Source of the DNA: JABDMH01 sp965223165
Lineage (GTDB): Bacteria > Bacteroidota > Bacteroidia > Chitinophagales > Saprospiraceae
Direction: 5' to 3'
Length of the DNA stretch: 64,000 nt
Assembly: GCA_965223165.1 (NCBI GenBank)
Contig: CBDCVQ010000020.1
Coordinates: forward strand, 992,001-1,056,000
Positions 18,697 to 30,400 of the stretch are shown here, piece after piece (position 1 is the stretch's first letter; every line of letters begins with the position of its first letter). The notes below the pieces were generated by a model. It searched no databases, had not been told where the DNA came from, and saw only the letters and a list, made by a program, of their open reading frames with translations. A program made the position numbers and the translations under genes.

Positions 18697-19257
18697 ATGC
18701 AAGTACCAATGGCCAAGCAAAGAGATGCCACCATCGCCAGCGCCATGTCCGACTATGGCAATCGGCTATTCCGGTTTATCCGGAGCAGGGTGCCGACCAA
18801 TGCCGATGCGGAAGATATCCTGCAAGATGTCTGGTATCAGTTTGCGCGCGTGCTCAACTTTGAGTCGATCGAAGAGGTGAGTGGCTGGCTCTTTCGGGTG
18901 GCCCGCAACCGGGTGACAGACAGCTATCGCAAGCGACGACCCGAGGCATTGGATGACATGCTGTCGGATGAAGATGGCGAGCACGCCTGGCAAGAAATCC
19001 TCCTCGCAGATCATAAGACACCGGAGACCGAGACGTTGCGTGAGCTCTTTTGGGAAGAGCTATTTGGCGCGCTTGAGGAACTGCCGCAAGAGCAGCGTAA
19101 TGCGTTTGTGTGGAACGAACTGGATGATGAGACCTTTCAGGAGATGGCAGACCGCACGGGCGTGAGCATCAAGACCTGGATCTCTCGAAAACGGTATGCC
19201 GTCAGATTTCTGAGAGCGAGACTTGATACCTTATATGATGAATTTTTTGATTCCTAA
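18697..19257 (+). CDS. ECF-type RNA polymerase sigma factor
   Basis: 186-residue sigma-70 family protein of ECF layout. Region 2 spans about 20-85 with DAEDILQDVWYQF and WLFRVARNRVTDSYRKR. Region 4 spans about 118-180 with LPQEQRNAFVWNEL and a helix-turn-helix TFQEMADRTGVSIKTWISRKR. No anti-sigma factor with a zinc-binding or FecR-type domain follows. Instead a small membrane protein starts 31 bp later, and a second membrane protein and Hsp20 lie further downstream. This suggests, by context only, a cell-envelope or protein-stress regulon. The true start could be the second Met (MAKQRDA). Confidence 0.9.
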   Translation: MQVPMAKQRDATIASAMSDYGNRLFRFIRSRVPTNADAEDILQDVWYQFARVLNFESIEEVSGWLFRVARNRVTDSYRKRRPEALDDMLSDEDGEHAWQEILLADHKTPETETLRELFWEELFGALEELPQEQRNAFVWNELDDETFQEMADRTGVSIKTWISRKRYAVRFLRARLDTLYDEFFDS

Positions 19258-19288
19258 GTAATTTGTTTAGCTGGAAAACCACCTTATC

Positions 19289-19630
19289 ATGTATAGAGAC
19301 CACCAACGTTCGCACATGCCAGGTCCGGTCAAGTTTTTCTTCTTTGCTCTCGTGGCGGCGATCTTCGTGTTGGCCATGGCGGCCGTGGTCATGTTCCTCT
19401 GGAATCTGATCTTGCCGGATTTGCTGGACGTGAAGGAAATTCGATTTTGGCAAGCTTTCGGTTTGTTACTCCTGAGTCGCATTCTCTTCGGCGGTTTTCC
19501 GGGGGGTGCAAAGCGCAAGGCAGGTCACTTCAAACGCTCCCGCGAGTGGAAGCAACGCTGGATGTCCATGACGGAGGAGGAGCGGCATGAGATGCGCCGC
19601 AAGTGGAAGGAGCGGTGTAAGAGGTCGTGA
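19289..19630 (+). CDS. Small membrane protein downstream of ECF sigma factor
   Basis: 113 residues, unrecognised. One strong hydrophobic segment spans about 14-43 (FFFALVAAIFVLAMAAVVMF) and a shorter one about 54-67. The C-terminal 40 residues are very basic and helical, with MTEEERHEMRRKWKERC. The position right after the sigma factor makes a modulating role conceivable but unproven. The basic tail resembles the end of heavy-metal or envelope-stress sensor proteins only in composition. Confidence 0.7.
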   Translation: MYRDHQRSHMPGPVKFFFFALVAAIFVLAMAAVVMFLWNLILPDLLDVKEIRFWQAFGLLLLSRILFGGFPGGAKRKAGHFKRSREWKQRWMSMTEEERHEMRRKWKERCKRS

Positions 19631-19646
19631 GGTTTCAATGGCAATG

Positions 19647-19670
19647 GGTGTTGAGGTGTTGAGGTGTTGA
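19647..19670 (+). repeat. Three tandem copies of GGTGTTGA
   Basis: Three perfect copies of the octamer GGTGTTGA lie 17 bp after the stop of the small membrane protein gene. This is a simple repeat with no further function apparent. Confidence 0.8.
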
Positions 19671-19750
19671 GTAGGTAATCAAATTGAAACCTTTAGGCCC
19701 GCCGCCCCGGCGACTCAGACGATTCCTTGTTGCCGAGCAAGACCGCACTT

Positions 19751-19890
19751 TTTTTTTGGAGATATTTGCCTAGTTGAAGACATTTTTCTGGAGATAAACC
19801 TGTTGTAAATCACATTTTTTTGGAGATAATTACGCTCGGCATGACACTTTTCCGGAGGTAGAGTTGTGACTTGTTACACTTTGTCGGACT
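19751..19890 (+). repeat. Direct-repeat array with exact 32-bp period
   Basis: The core TTTTTTTGGAGATA recurs with GGAGATA at 19758, 19790 and 19822, and GGAGGTA at 19854: every step is exactly 32 bp. A fifth, more diverged unit (CTTTGTCGGACTTTA) begins at 19879, again in register. Each unit is preceded by ACA or a close variant. The intervening 15-18 bases are not conserved. The pattern resembles multiple transposase-binding sites at a transposon end or iterons; which one cannot be told. Confidence 0.65.
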
Positions 19891-19894
19891 TTAA

Positions 19895-20080
19895 GCCATA
19901 GCTACTCTCTGTTACTGGACCTCTCCGAGTGATGCACAAGTGGATTTTATCATTCAACATCGAGGCGAAATACTGCCCGTCGAGGGCAAAAGTGGTCTAC
20001 GTCGCAACACCAAAGTCTTCGGAGCTAGGCCAACAAATATCAACCTTCCTTGCTCTTGCGACTATCTCCTAGAAATCTGA
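19895..20080 (+). pseudogene. Relic of an ATP-binding protein with DUF4143 C-terminus
   Basis: A stop-free frame of 61 codons with no start encodes CYWTSPSDAQVDFIIQ followed by HRGEILPVEGKSGLRR. This is the restriction-endonuclease-like C-terminal pattern (YYW...EVDFVIQ..GEI.P.EVKSG) of DUF4143 ATPases. The ATPase part and the 5' half are absent, and the left boundary abuts the 32-bp array. It ends with a stop at 20078-20080. A broken gene is the simplest reading. Confidence 0.6.
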
Positions 20081-20229
20081 TCCACTCTCAGGATTTTGTC
20101 AACATTCCACTCTACAGCACCTTCGCTCTCACACGTTTGTTGTCACTTTTCCTCCCCATGTAGTCCGTCAACTGCCTTAGCCAGCAGCCGCTTGCAATTG
20201 ACCACAAGAATCTCTTGGCAGGTTGCTAC

Positions 20230-20295
20230 ACTAGTCTAGTTAGTAGAGTTTCGCATTAAATCTTGTGGTTAATTCTAATGCGAAACTCCACTAGG
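20230..20295 (+). repeat. Palindromic element with 18-bp arms
   Basis: The left arm TAGTAGAGTTTCGCATTA (20241-20258) pairs with 20276-20293 with one mismatch, leaving a 17-nt loop. The flanks carry CTAG on both sides. A degenerate copy lies at 7294-7341. Size and structure suggest a MITE-like or hairpin-ended element; no T-run follows, so a terminator role is less likely. Confidence 0.65.
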
Positions 20296-20500
20296 TCACC
20301 CACACCTGCCTGCTGGCACCCAACCTGGCAGACTACGTAAGTCCTTGATTATCTGCCATTCACAAGAATTGTCAAAAAAATTTTCCACCAATTAAAGTAA
20401 TTCTAGCACTTCCCCGTCTTCCCTAGTAACAAGCATTTAAAAAAAGAATAGGCGTAAAACATTTACCTACCATTTATTCACTTATAAAATTTGATTTATC

Positions 20501-20803
20501 ATGAGACCGTTCAAGTTCTTCTTTGGCATCGCACTGGCTGGCATTGTACTAGTATTCATCGCTAGAATCATCATTCCGGCGCTGCTGATCGCCGCTGTCC
20601 TGACCGGTATCTTCTTTATCGTGCGAAGGATCGCCGGATTTCTTCGGCGCGTACAATGGGAGGACGCACATGATCCTTACTGGATCCCCGAGTACGAAAG
20701 AAAACAACTGGGCCCTGCCCAAATGACCGAGGAGCCCTTGGTACCATCCTATGCCATGCATGACGACTGGTACGAAAGAGCCCGGATCATCAAAATTCAA
20801 TAA
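20501..20803 (+). CDS. Small two-helix membrane protein upstream of Hsp20
   Basis: 100 residues, unrecognised. Residues 4-45 form a hydrophobic hairpin of two segments (FFFGIALAGIVLVFIARIII and LLIAAVLTGIFFIV), followed by a basic patch RRIAGFLRRVQW and a polar tail. It starts 26 bp before the hsp20 gene and is probably co-transcribed with it. It resembles in size and layout the other small membrane protein at 19289, with FKFFF near the N-terminus of both, but clear homology is not evident by eye. Confidence 0.7.
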   Translation: MRPFKFFFGIALAGIVLVFIARIIIPALLIAAVLTGIFFIVRRIAGFLRRVQWEDAHDPYWIPEYERKQLGPAQMTEEPLVPSYAMHDDWYERARIIKIQ

Positions 20804-20829
20804 TTATTTAATTCAAAATTCAATTAATC

Positions 20830-21255
20830 ATGTGTTATAGAGGATCACATCACTGGAAAGGAAGCGGACACCATCATGGATTTAAGCACTTTGGCAAGCG
20901 ATTTCACGCTCATCGCTTCAGAGGCGGATGGAATTATCCCCCTGTAAACGTGGAAGAATTCAACGACAAATATGAGGTGTATGTCTATGCCTCCGGATTT
21001 TCGAAGAAGGATTTCGTCGTCGCGGTGAAAGACAACGTACTGGTCATCTCTGCAGAGAAGGCAGCGACAGAACAAGAAGGCCAGAACTGGAAACGACAGG
21101 AGTTTGTCACCGACCACTTTAAACGCCGATTTGAACTCGACGAAAAGGTCGACAAGGAGAAGATCACTGCACAATACCAGGACGGTGTCTTACAGATCAC
21201 CTTGCCCAAACTGGAGGGCTTTGAGTCGGTGTCTTACGACATCAGCGTCGACTAA
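20830..21255 (+). CDS. Hsp20/alpha-crystallin small heat shock protein with His-rich N-terminus
   Basis: 141-residue ATP-independent holdase. The alpha-crystallin domain runs from about 40 to 135 (VNVEEFNDKYEVYVYASGF, VVAVKDNVLVISAEK, DGVLQITLPK). The usual A-x-x-x-n-G-v-L motif reads AQYQDGVL. The first 35 residues are unusual: they hold nine His and many Gly, Arg and Phe (HHWKGSGHHHGFKHFGKRFHAH). Such a tail could bind metal or drive assembly, but this is speculation. A strong terminator follows. Confidence 0.93.
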   Translation: MCYRGSHHWKGSGHHHGFKHFGKRFHAHRFRGGWNYPPVNVEEFNDKYEVYVYASGFSKKDFVVAVKDNVLVISAEKAATEQEGQNWKRQEFVTDHFKRRFELDEKVDKEKITAQYQDGVLQITLPKLEGFESVSYDISVD

Positions 21256-21286
21256 GATTTAGATTCCCCTGTAAGTTTATACGAAA

Positions 21287-21321
21287 GGGTCCTGCTCAAT
21301 GTCGAGCGGGACCTTTTTTTT
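21287..21321 (+). terminator. Intrinsic terminator after hsp20
   Basis: A 10-bp stem GGTCCTGCTC/GAGCGGGACC (one G-U pair) with the loop AATGTC is followed directly by eight T. It lies 32 bp past the hsp20 stop. Confidence 0.9.
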
Positions 21322-21342
21322 GGTCAAGTACCACCAAAAGAG

Positions 21343-21370
21343 GAGGGCGATCCAGCAATAGATCGCCCTC
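21343..21370 (-). terminator. Intrinsic terminator of the giant minus-strand gene
   Basis: A perfect 10-bp stem GAGGGCGATC/GATCGCCCTC with an 8-nt loop. On the minus strand it is followed by TTTT and lies about 44 bp past the stop of the giant gene. Together with the hsp20 terminator it separates two convergent units. Confidence 0.75.
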
Positions 21371-21413
21371 TGTCTGCGGCTTCGCGCAGCATCAATAAAA
21401 ACACACTATGAGC

Positions 21414-24400
21414 TTATGGGAGTACTATCATCTTGCCCGTGGCCAGGTATGCCCGTGTCTCCACTTGATAATAGAGCGCACCGGCGGTATTTAGCATCAT
21501 CTGGTCGACGCGTATCTCCTGATATCCAGCCTCGAGCCAATGGGATTGCTGCCAGATTTGGCGGCCGTGCATATCAAAGATCCTGCAAATGGTGGCGGAC
21601 GCTTCGGGCAGCTCGAAACGGATGATCGTGTAGTGGCGCCAAGGGTTGGGTCGATTTTGATGCAAGATGAACGAGCCCGACGGAGGGGATTGCCGGCCCA
21701 CATCTGCCGGGATATCACCCAAATACGCATCGACATCGGGTTCTCTCTGCACTTTTTTGCCCGCCGCATGCTCGACATGCTGATGCATGGACCCCTCTGG
21801 ACAAGCGAATAAGTCAGCCGATACCTCGACTAACACATCACAGAAGTCGTACTGCCCACTTGGCACCCCGATGGACCAAACCCGCACCAGCTTTGAGCCT
21901 TGATCTCCGCAATCCAGCACCAGTGAGTCCGACGCATGGGCCAATGTCGGAGGATTGCGCAAATCTCCAATCAGCGCAATCTGGAAGATCACCGACGTGT
22001 CTTGACAGGCTGGTACCGTCCCCTGATCATACTCGTTCGCCCAAACAACCGCCCTGGCCATATCTACCTCTCCGTCTTGATCCGTGTCCCAGGGCGTCAA
22101 CTTGGCGGTCAGCGAAGTAGCACAGACGGGCGAAGGCTTCTTGTCCGATGCCACCACAAAGCTGTATTCGCACGTACGCTCATTGTTGCAGGCATCTATT
22201 GCAGCGACCTTTAGCTTGTAGCGCCCTGGCTGAAGTTGATCTAATCCCAGGGTCAGATCTCGTTGTGCATCCGCGCCGGTCACTCGACCTTCGTCCTCCA
22301 GGACCACCTCCGTGCTATCACTGACTTCTTTTAGTTGCCACTGTATCTCTCTGACTCCGCAGTGATCACTAGCACGGATCACCACCTGTATGTCGGCAAG
22401 GCAGGCCGATGTGAATATCGTGCCTCCATCTGCTATCGGACCGTCGATCTGGCAGCTCGGAGCACTGGTGTCGCGCACCATGATGGTCTGAATGCTCGAA
22501 TCCAAGATTCCTTCGCTGTCCTGCCACCACCGTCCTTGCAGGGGCTCACCCTGCATACACCAATCGGCAAAGTACCAGGTGCGCAATATCTTGAAGCATC
22601 CGGATGACTCCCCTCCGACCACTTTGAAGACTTTGTCGACATGGGCGATCCCTACCTGGCGACAATCGTCGGCCAACTTATACTTGGCGTAGCCGGTGTG
22701 ATCCGGACTTGCCGTCCCTACCACGTTACCGTCTTGGCCATAGGTCACATCACAGCTGATCACATCCGTGTCGGCCGGCACCTCAAACATATACTTTGTG
22801 AGTTCACAGCGATTTCCTACCCAAATGCGCTGGCTTCGAATGATCGTATCTACGGCGTGGCGCATACTATCCGGCACGTCATAGTAGGTGTACGTACTGT
22901 CAGGACAGCCCTGCCAGAATTTGAATTTGCGAAAGATGAATCCCTGTCCGCAGCCGTCCAGCTCACTCCACACCTCCTGCTTACAGTGTACTTGATCACT
23001 ACAATTGACTGCGATGATACCTTTTGACAGCTGCTGTTGACTTGCGTCATAGTGACAATCAGTGATCACCGAGTCCTTCCACACATAGCCGTGGTGCTGG
23101 TCGTACACCCGCACCTTAGTCTGGTACGTGGTACAGACACAGATGCTGTCCACCAAGGAGATTTGGCGGTCTATGATTTCGCCGGATGCAGCTCGATAGT
23201 TTCCATAGGCATCAAGCCAAGCTTTGCTGTATCCGCCCAGGACACTATCCAGTAGTTGCAGGGCCGCCTCTTCGCCAGCTTGTGCCTGGTCCACGACGTA
23301 CGCCAGACTGACCCGATGCAGCTCGCCCGGGTAGTGGATTCGCTCGTCCTTGAAGGTTTTACAGCTGATGGATTCTTCTTCGGTGACATCCTGCACGATC
23401 TGTGGAGCTGTGCGATCCTCTACCCACACTTCGGTCCAACTCCTGGACCAATTGCACCAATAATCCATGGCCAAGACTTCTACCTGGACGGGACCACAGG
23501 CATCCTCGCACGAGAATGGCACGGCATCACTCCAGCCTCCTCCGATATGCTGATACTTCTCCAGGAGAGCCCTGGGATCTTGTGGCGCATCGTCATGGTC
23601 TGCCGACGGATCGGTACAGGAAGCAAACTTGCGCGACAGCCCGCGATCCCATGCTTTGGTTGCCAGTGCTAGAAAGTGGTCATCCGGCAACGCATAGGGA
23701 TGATCACCGCAGACGGTGCTGCTGTATTTCATCAAGTCAAATAGCCAGCCGCGGTAAAGCAATTGGGCGCAAGGTCGTCCATCCTCACACAACCATTCCA
23801 TCGTTCTTGCATAGTGAGACAACACCTCTTGGCTGTCTTTGTCGGTCAGGATAGGCATCCGGATGGTATCATTGTGATCACTGATCCAACAGATCTCCGA
23901 TGCTAGACGACACCAGTCGATACAAGCCTCTTGCCAATCTGATCGGCGGGCCAGCAGCCATTCGATCTCGCAATTGTCATACGAGCCTTCGTCAAGATCT
24001 GTCACGGGCAGCCACGTTTTCTTGCCCGTCAGGCTGACCGTTGCACCCTTATCCAGGACCAAGACGGGAGGAGTGGCATCCTTGATCGTCACATAAACAG
24101 TATCGTAAGTTGCATTGTGACAACTGTCGTGTACCTCATAGGTGATCCGATAGGGTGCCTCCCGCTTGGGAAGATTAAATCGCTCGTGTGACTCGAAACA
24201 ACTGTCCTGGGCATTGTATGACAGCACCACCGATCCTCCTTCAGGCAGATGGGCTTTCACCATTTTGATCCCAGACCAATCGTCGCTTGCGCGGAGTGTC
24301 GGGATGTACGTATGGGCAGCGCAAGATGCTGACGAAGTGGGCACCTCAATGGAGGATGGCCCTTTGATACTCACTTCAGGGCCTGTCGTGTCCAGATCTG

Positions 24401-27400
24401 ACACCCAAAACTCACAGCGCCAGTGGCCCTGGCCTAGTTGCAACGCATGGTTGGGTGCCGTGCCCGCCGTAGGACTGACGGTACAGCTTCCTTGTGCCGG
24501 ACCAAAGCATGCCTGCTTCAATTCGAGGACTACCCGATATTCTTGGCCGCATGAACCCCCATAGTATTGATAATCCACCCGGCTCGTCAGTCCACAGCTG
24601 GCTTCAGGAATGATTGCTGAAAATTCCAATCGCCCGTCCCGATTCCGGTCATGGCTCTGAATCAGATAAAGGGTGTCGCATAAAGCGGTGCTGAGATTTT
24701 GCAGGGTAATGTAGGGACCCACCTTGGTCAGTGTATCTGCACAGTAGACGGTATCCTTGGCTGCGCAAAAGATGTGTCGAGCATCGATCTCCGGCAAGCG
24801 CATCACCACGATGGTATCCATGGCCGTCACCCTTTGGCCATCACTGCCGTAGACCTCCCATTCTCGCAAAATGACCTTCGCCGTGTCGTTTTCGCATCCT
24901 TTCAAATCAAACCAGTCGGCGACAAACGAGACATCCGCCACTTCGCCTCGGCAGACAGTGGTCGTGGGCTTGGTCGGGTATCCAGCACTGGCCGGGTCAA
25001 GCGATAGAAATGGGTCATTGCAATAGACTGTGCGCGAGCCGGCCCCTTCGATCACTGGTTCTTTGCCACCCTTGACCGTCAGCATGGTCATACACGTGAC
25101 CTCGTCGCAGCCAGGTACCGCGATCGTGATGATGACCTGTATCACCCGGCCGGCATATCGCTCATCCAGAGTAAGACCTGGGATGCGTGCGCCGGTAGAC
25201 GTGCGCATTTCTATGCGGACAAAAGGCTCATATATTGCGGGCAGTCCGCCACGGATAAACCAACCGGGTTCAACGGTGATCTCGCAATTGGGTCCCAGAC
25301 TGGTGTTGAGGGTTGTATAGCAGTTGATCTGTGGGCACATAGGTATGGGCACACAGGCGGTATCTCTCTCCTCCTGCCCAAAGCTGGTCAACACCGCCAT
25401 ATTCATCAGCCCGGTATTTTCTGGGTCGCCGGTCGTCAGGTCACAGTCTGCCGACGCGTCATCCAGGAGACCGTAGTCGATATCAAATTCAACCACGATC
25501 TCAAAACTGTCCGATCGACCCACGGCCACCATTTCGTCAGTGACGATCACATGATCTGTCTGACCGTCGAAACCGGGATTAAGCATGGTAGACAAGCCAT
25601 CTCCTGCCAAATAGTTGGCATCAACACTAGTGACGCTTGCGCCCAGGCCAAATCGTAGGCTATCGCTCAGACTGTAGAGAGCGGGGATAGTACCTGTATT
25701 GGAAGCCACCACCAGATACCGTAGGCGAAAATGGTTGCCCGAGATCAATTCTGGCTCGCCGACCACATTTTTTTGTATTTCTATTTCTGGCAAGGGCAGT
25801 TCTACGCAGGCGCTATCGCGCATGGTCAGTACGCCCATATTCACCTGGGCTCGATTGAGCAAACCCGTATTGGTCGCACTACCGGTGGTAAGATCACAAT
25901 CTGCCGAAGCGGCATCCACCATCGACGGATCCAGGGAAAACTGAACCGTCAGAACATAGCGCTCCATCTGGCCTGCCTCCAGACTGTCAAACTCCGTGAT
26001 AAGATAGTCTGTCTGCCCATCGAAGTTGGCCCCATTGTAGTTGGCACCGGACGCCTGAGGGGCCTGACTATTGTCTACCGTCACCGATGTGATCGTGACT
26101 CCTGCACCGTAGAGCAGCGTATCCCGAAGATCGTATGCTGCGTCCACCGAGCTGAGGTTGCCCACCGTGATGGTATACTCGATTTCAAAGTCATAACCGG
26201 TGCCTAAGTATGTAGGGCCAGCGGTGACCTGTTTGGAGATCCCTACCACTGGTACATCTACGCAAGCCGTGTCTCGCGTCTCCGGTTGTCCATCATCGTC
26301 GAGATCCAATAAGCTCTGATTAAACAGTCCCTCGCCACTAGATGGCATGCCTGGTGTAGCGCTGCCGCACTCCGTCACCATATTGTCACCGGTCCCATCG
26401 GTGGGGTCCAGGTTAAAGCTAAAGGTAATGGTCAATAGATAAATATCTTGACCACCGGGCATCAGCAAGGCATCATCTGCCAAGAGCCAACCTGTCGCCG
26501 GCACCGGCAAGGCCAGGTTCATGCTGCCGCCCCCATTCAGGGTATACACCGCCTGGGTCAGCACCATATCGTCATCAAAGGCCGGTACATCGTATAAGTC
26601 GTAGGACCCTGTCACTCCACCCAGGTTGTGCACGGTCACCGTGTAATCCACTTCATAAGTGCCCGTCTCTGCATCCAATAGTCGCAGATCACTGTAGCTC
26701 TTCTCATGACGGAGGTAGGGCAGGTCTGCACAGGCGGTATCCATGGCCTCCGGCATGCCATCATTGGTCACGTCCAGCATACTCACATTAAAGAGTCCTT
26801 CGCCAGCACCCGGCATCATCGGATCGCCACTTGCACTGCCGCAAGCGGTGTACATATCATCGCCATTGTCTACACTGCCGCCATCCTCCAGATTTAGGGT
26901 TACGTTGACCGTCAGCAAAAACGTGTCTTTGTTGGCCACCCCCGGGGAGATGCTGCGGTCATCCGCCAGCACCCACGGCCCCATCACCGGCAACACCGTT
27001 GTGGCTCCATCGATCGCATACATCGCACTGTTGATCGTAATATCGTCGTCGTAGACCGCCGCATCCAGCAGGTCGTAAGTCCCGGGCACACCCCCAACAT
27101 TGCAAACCACGATTTCGTACAGGATGTCATAGGTATGCAGGCCCGTCTGCACGATGCTGTCCATACTGGCCATTTGCTTGGTATGGCTGATAAATGGGAT
27201 GTCTGCGCAGGCGGTGTCTCGCTCTTCCACGGATCCGTCTCCACCAACGTCCAGCACACTCAGATTAAATAGACCCTCGCCGGCCGACGGCCCCATGCCG
27301 CCACTGCCGGATCCACAGGGTAGATAGCTGCTTGCTCCGCTTTGTAGCGTCTGCAGATCTACATCAAAGGTCACCTTCACCAGAAAGCTGTCCACTTCGC

Positions 27401-30400
27401 CTGGTCCTATCACACTGTCTAAAGCCAAGGTCCAACTGCCCACCGGCGGTATCGGAAGCAATGGCGTGGCCGCTGAACCTTCAAAGCTGACTTCCGCGGC
27501 TGTCACCGTCAGGTGCATATCATAGGCCACCGAATCCAGCAGATCATAGCTGCCGATGTATTGACCCGTGTTACGCACCACCACATGGTAACTGACCATC
27601 CAAGTGTCTGCGTCTACCTGCATGAGATCGGCCACGGTTTTCTCATGGCTGATCTCCGGACGTGGAATCTCTTCGCAGGTGGTGTCACGCATCGTCATGA
27701 CGCCCTGATTGACCACCACCTCATTCCATAGTCCGGTGTTCGTGCTGCTGCCTGTGCCCAGATCACAATCCGCACTTTCATCCGTCACCAGGTCAACCGC
27801 CACGTCAAAAACTACCGTCACCAGGTAGGTCTCCGTCATCCCACCCGCTATGCTGTCCATCTCCGTGATGAGATGGTCTGTCTCTCCGTCAAAATTCGCT
27901 CCGTTATAGTTGGCGGTACTGGCCTGCGGGGCAAGCGTATTGTCCACCGCCACCGTTTGTGGGGTAGCCCCAGTTCCATACCGCAGGGTATCCTGTAGGT
28001 CGTACAGGGCGGCTACACTAGACGTGTTAGATACGTCGATCTGATACGTGATCTCAAATCTGTTGCCAGGCCCTACGTAGGTCGGACCGGAGGATACCTG
28101 CTTGGACACCTCCACCACTGGTACATCTACGCAAGCCGTGTCTCGCGTCTCCGGTTGTCCATCATCGTCGAGATCCAATAAGCTCTGATTAAACAGTCCC
28201 TCGCCACTAGATGGCATGCCTGGTGTAGCGCTGCCGCATTCGGTCACCATATTGTCACCGGTCCCATCGGTGGGGTCCAGGTTAAAGCTAAAGGTGATGG
28301 TCAATACATAAATATCTTGACCACCGGGCATCAGCAAGGCGTCATCTGCCAAGAGCCAACCCGTCGCCGGCACCGGCAAGGCCAGATTCATGCTGCCGCC
28401 CCCATTCAGGGTATACACCGCCTGGGTCAGCACCATATCGTCATCAAAGGCCGGTACATCGTATAAGTCGTAGGACCCTGTCACTCCGCCCAGGTTGTCC
28501 ACGGTCACCGTGTAATCCACTTCATAAGTGCCCGTCTCTGCATCCAATAGTCGCAGATCACTGTAGCTCTTCTCATGACGGAGGTAGGGCAGGTCTGCAC
28601 AGGCGGTATCCATGGCCTCCGGCATGCCATCATTGGTCACGTCCAGCATACTCACATTAAAGAGTCCTTCGCCAGCGCTCGGCATCATCGGATCGCCACT
28701 TGCACTGCCGCAAGCGGTGTACATATCATCGCCATTGTCTACACTGCCGCCATCCTCCAGATTTAGGGTTACGTTGACCGTCAGCAAAAACGTGTCTTTG
28801 TTGGCCACCCCCGGGGAGATGCTGCGGTCATCCGCCAGCACCCACGGCCCCATCACCGGCAACACCGTTGTGGCTCCATCGATCGCATACATCGCACTGT
28901 TGATCGTAATATCGTCGTCGTAGACCGCCGCATCCAGCAGGTCGTAAGTCCCGGGCACACCCCCAACATTGCAAACCACGATTTCGTACAGGATGTCATA
29001 GGTATGCAGGCCCGTCTGCACGATGCTGTCCCTACTGGCCATTTGCTTGGTATGGCTGATAAATGGGATGTCTGCGCAGGCGGTGTCTCGCTCTTCCACG
29101 GATCCGTCTCCACCAACGTCTAGCAGACTCAGATTAAACAGACCCTCGCCGGCCGACGGCCCCCTGCCGCCACTGCCAGATCCACAGGGTAGATAGCTGC
29201 TTGCTCCGCTTTGTAGCGTCTGCAGATCTACATCAAAGGTCACCTTCACCAGAAAGCTGTCCACTTCGCCTGGTCCTATCACACTGTCTAAAGCCAAGGT
29301 CCAACTGCCCACCGGCGGTATCGGAAGCAATGGCGTGGCCGCTGAACCTTCAAAGCTGACTTCCGCGGCTGTCACCGTCAGGTGCATATCATAAGCCACC
29401 GAATCCAGCAGATCATAGCTGCCGATGTATTGACCCGTGTTACGCACCACTACATGGTAGCTGACCATCCAAGTGTCTGCGTCTACCTGCATGAGATCGG
29501 CCACGGTTTTCTCATGGCTGATCTCCGGACGTGGAATCTCTTCGCAGGTGGTGTCACGCATCGTCATGACGCCCTGATTGACCACCACCTCATTCCATAG
29601 TCCGGTGTTCGTGCTGCTGCCTGTGCCCAGATCACAATCCGCACTTTCATCCGTCACCAGGTCAACCGCCACATCAAAAACTACCGTCACCAGGTAGGTC
29701 TCCGTCACCCCACCCGCTATGCTGTCCATCTCCGTGATGAGATGGTCTGTCTCTCCGTCAAAATTCGCTCCGTTATAGTTGGCGGTACTGGCCTGCGGGG
29801 CAAGCGTATTGTCCACCGTCACCGTTTGTGGGGTAGCCCCAGTTCCATACCGCAGGGTATCCTGTAGGTCGTACAGGGCAGCTACACTAGACGTGTTAGA
29901 TACGTCGATCTGATACGTGATCTCAAATCTGTTGCCAGGCCCTACGTAGGTCGGACCGGAGGATACCTGCTTGGACACCTCCACCACTGGTACATCTACG
30001 CAAGCCGTGTCTCGTGTCTCCGGTTGTCCATCATCGTCGAGATCCAATAAGCTCTGATTAAACAGTCCCTCGCCACTAGATGGCATGCCTGGTGTAGCGC
30101 TGCCGCATTCGGTCACCATATTGTCACCGGTCCCATCGGTGGGGTCCAGGTTAAAGCTAAAGGTGATGGTCAATACATAAATATCTTGACCACCGGGCAT
30201 CAGCAAGGCATCATCTGCCAAGAGCCAACCCGTCGCCGGCACCGGCAAGGCCAGGTTCATGCTGCCGCCCCCATTCAGGGTATACACCGCCTGGGTCAGC
30301 ACCATGTCGTCATCAAAGGCCGGTACATCGTATAAGTCGTAGGACCCCGTCACTCCGCCCAGGTTGTCCACGGTCACCGTGTAATCCACTTCATAAGTGC

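Larger units (their letters stand above)
19631..20500. other. Decayed AT-rich accessory stretch
   Basis: 870 bp between two genes with no intact gene. From left to right it holds a three-copy 8-bp tandem repeat, a 32-bp-period array, a relic of a DUF4143 ATPase gene and a near-perfect palindromic element. I read the mixture as the scar of one or more mobile-element insertions. Confidence 0.6.
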
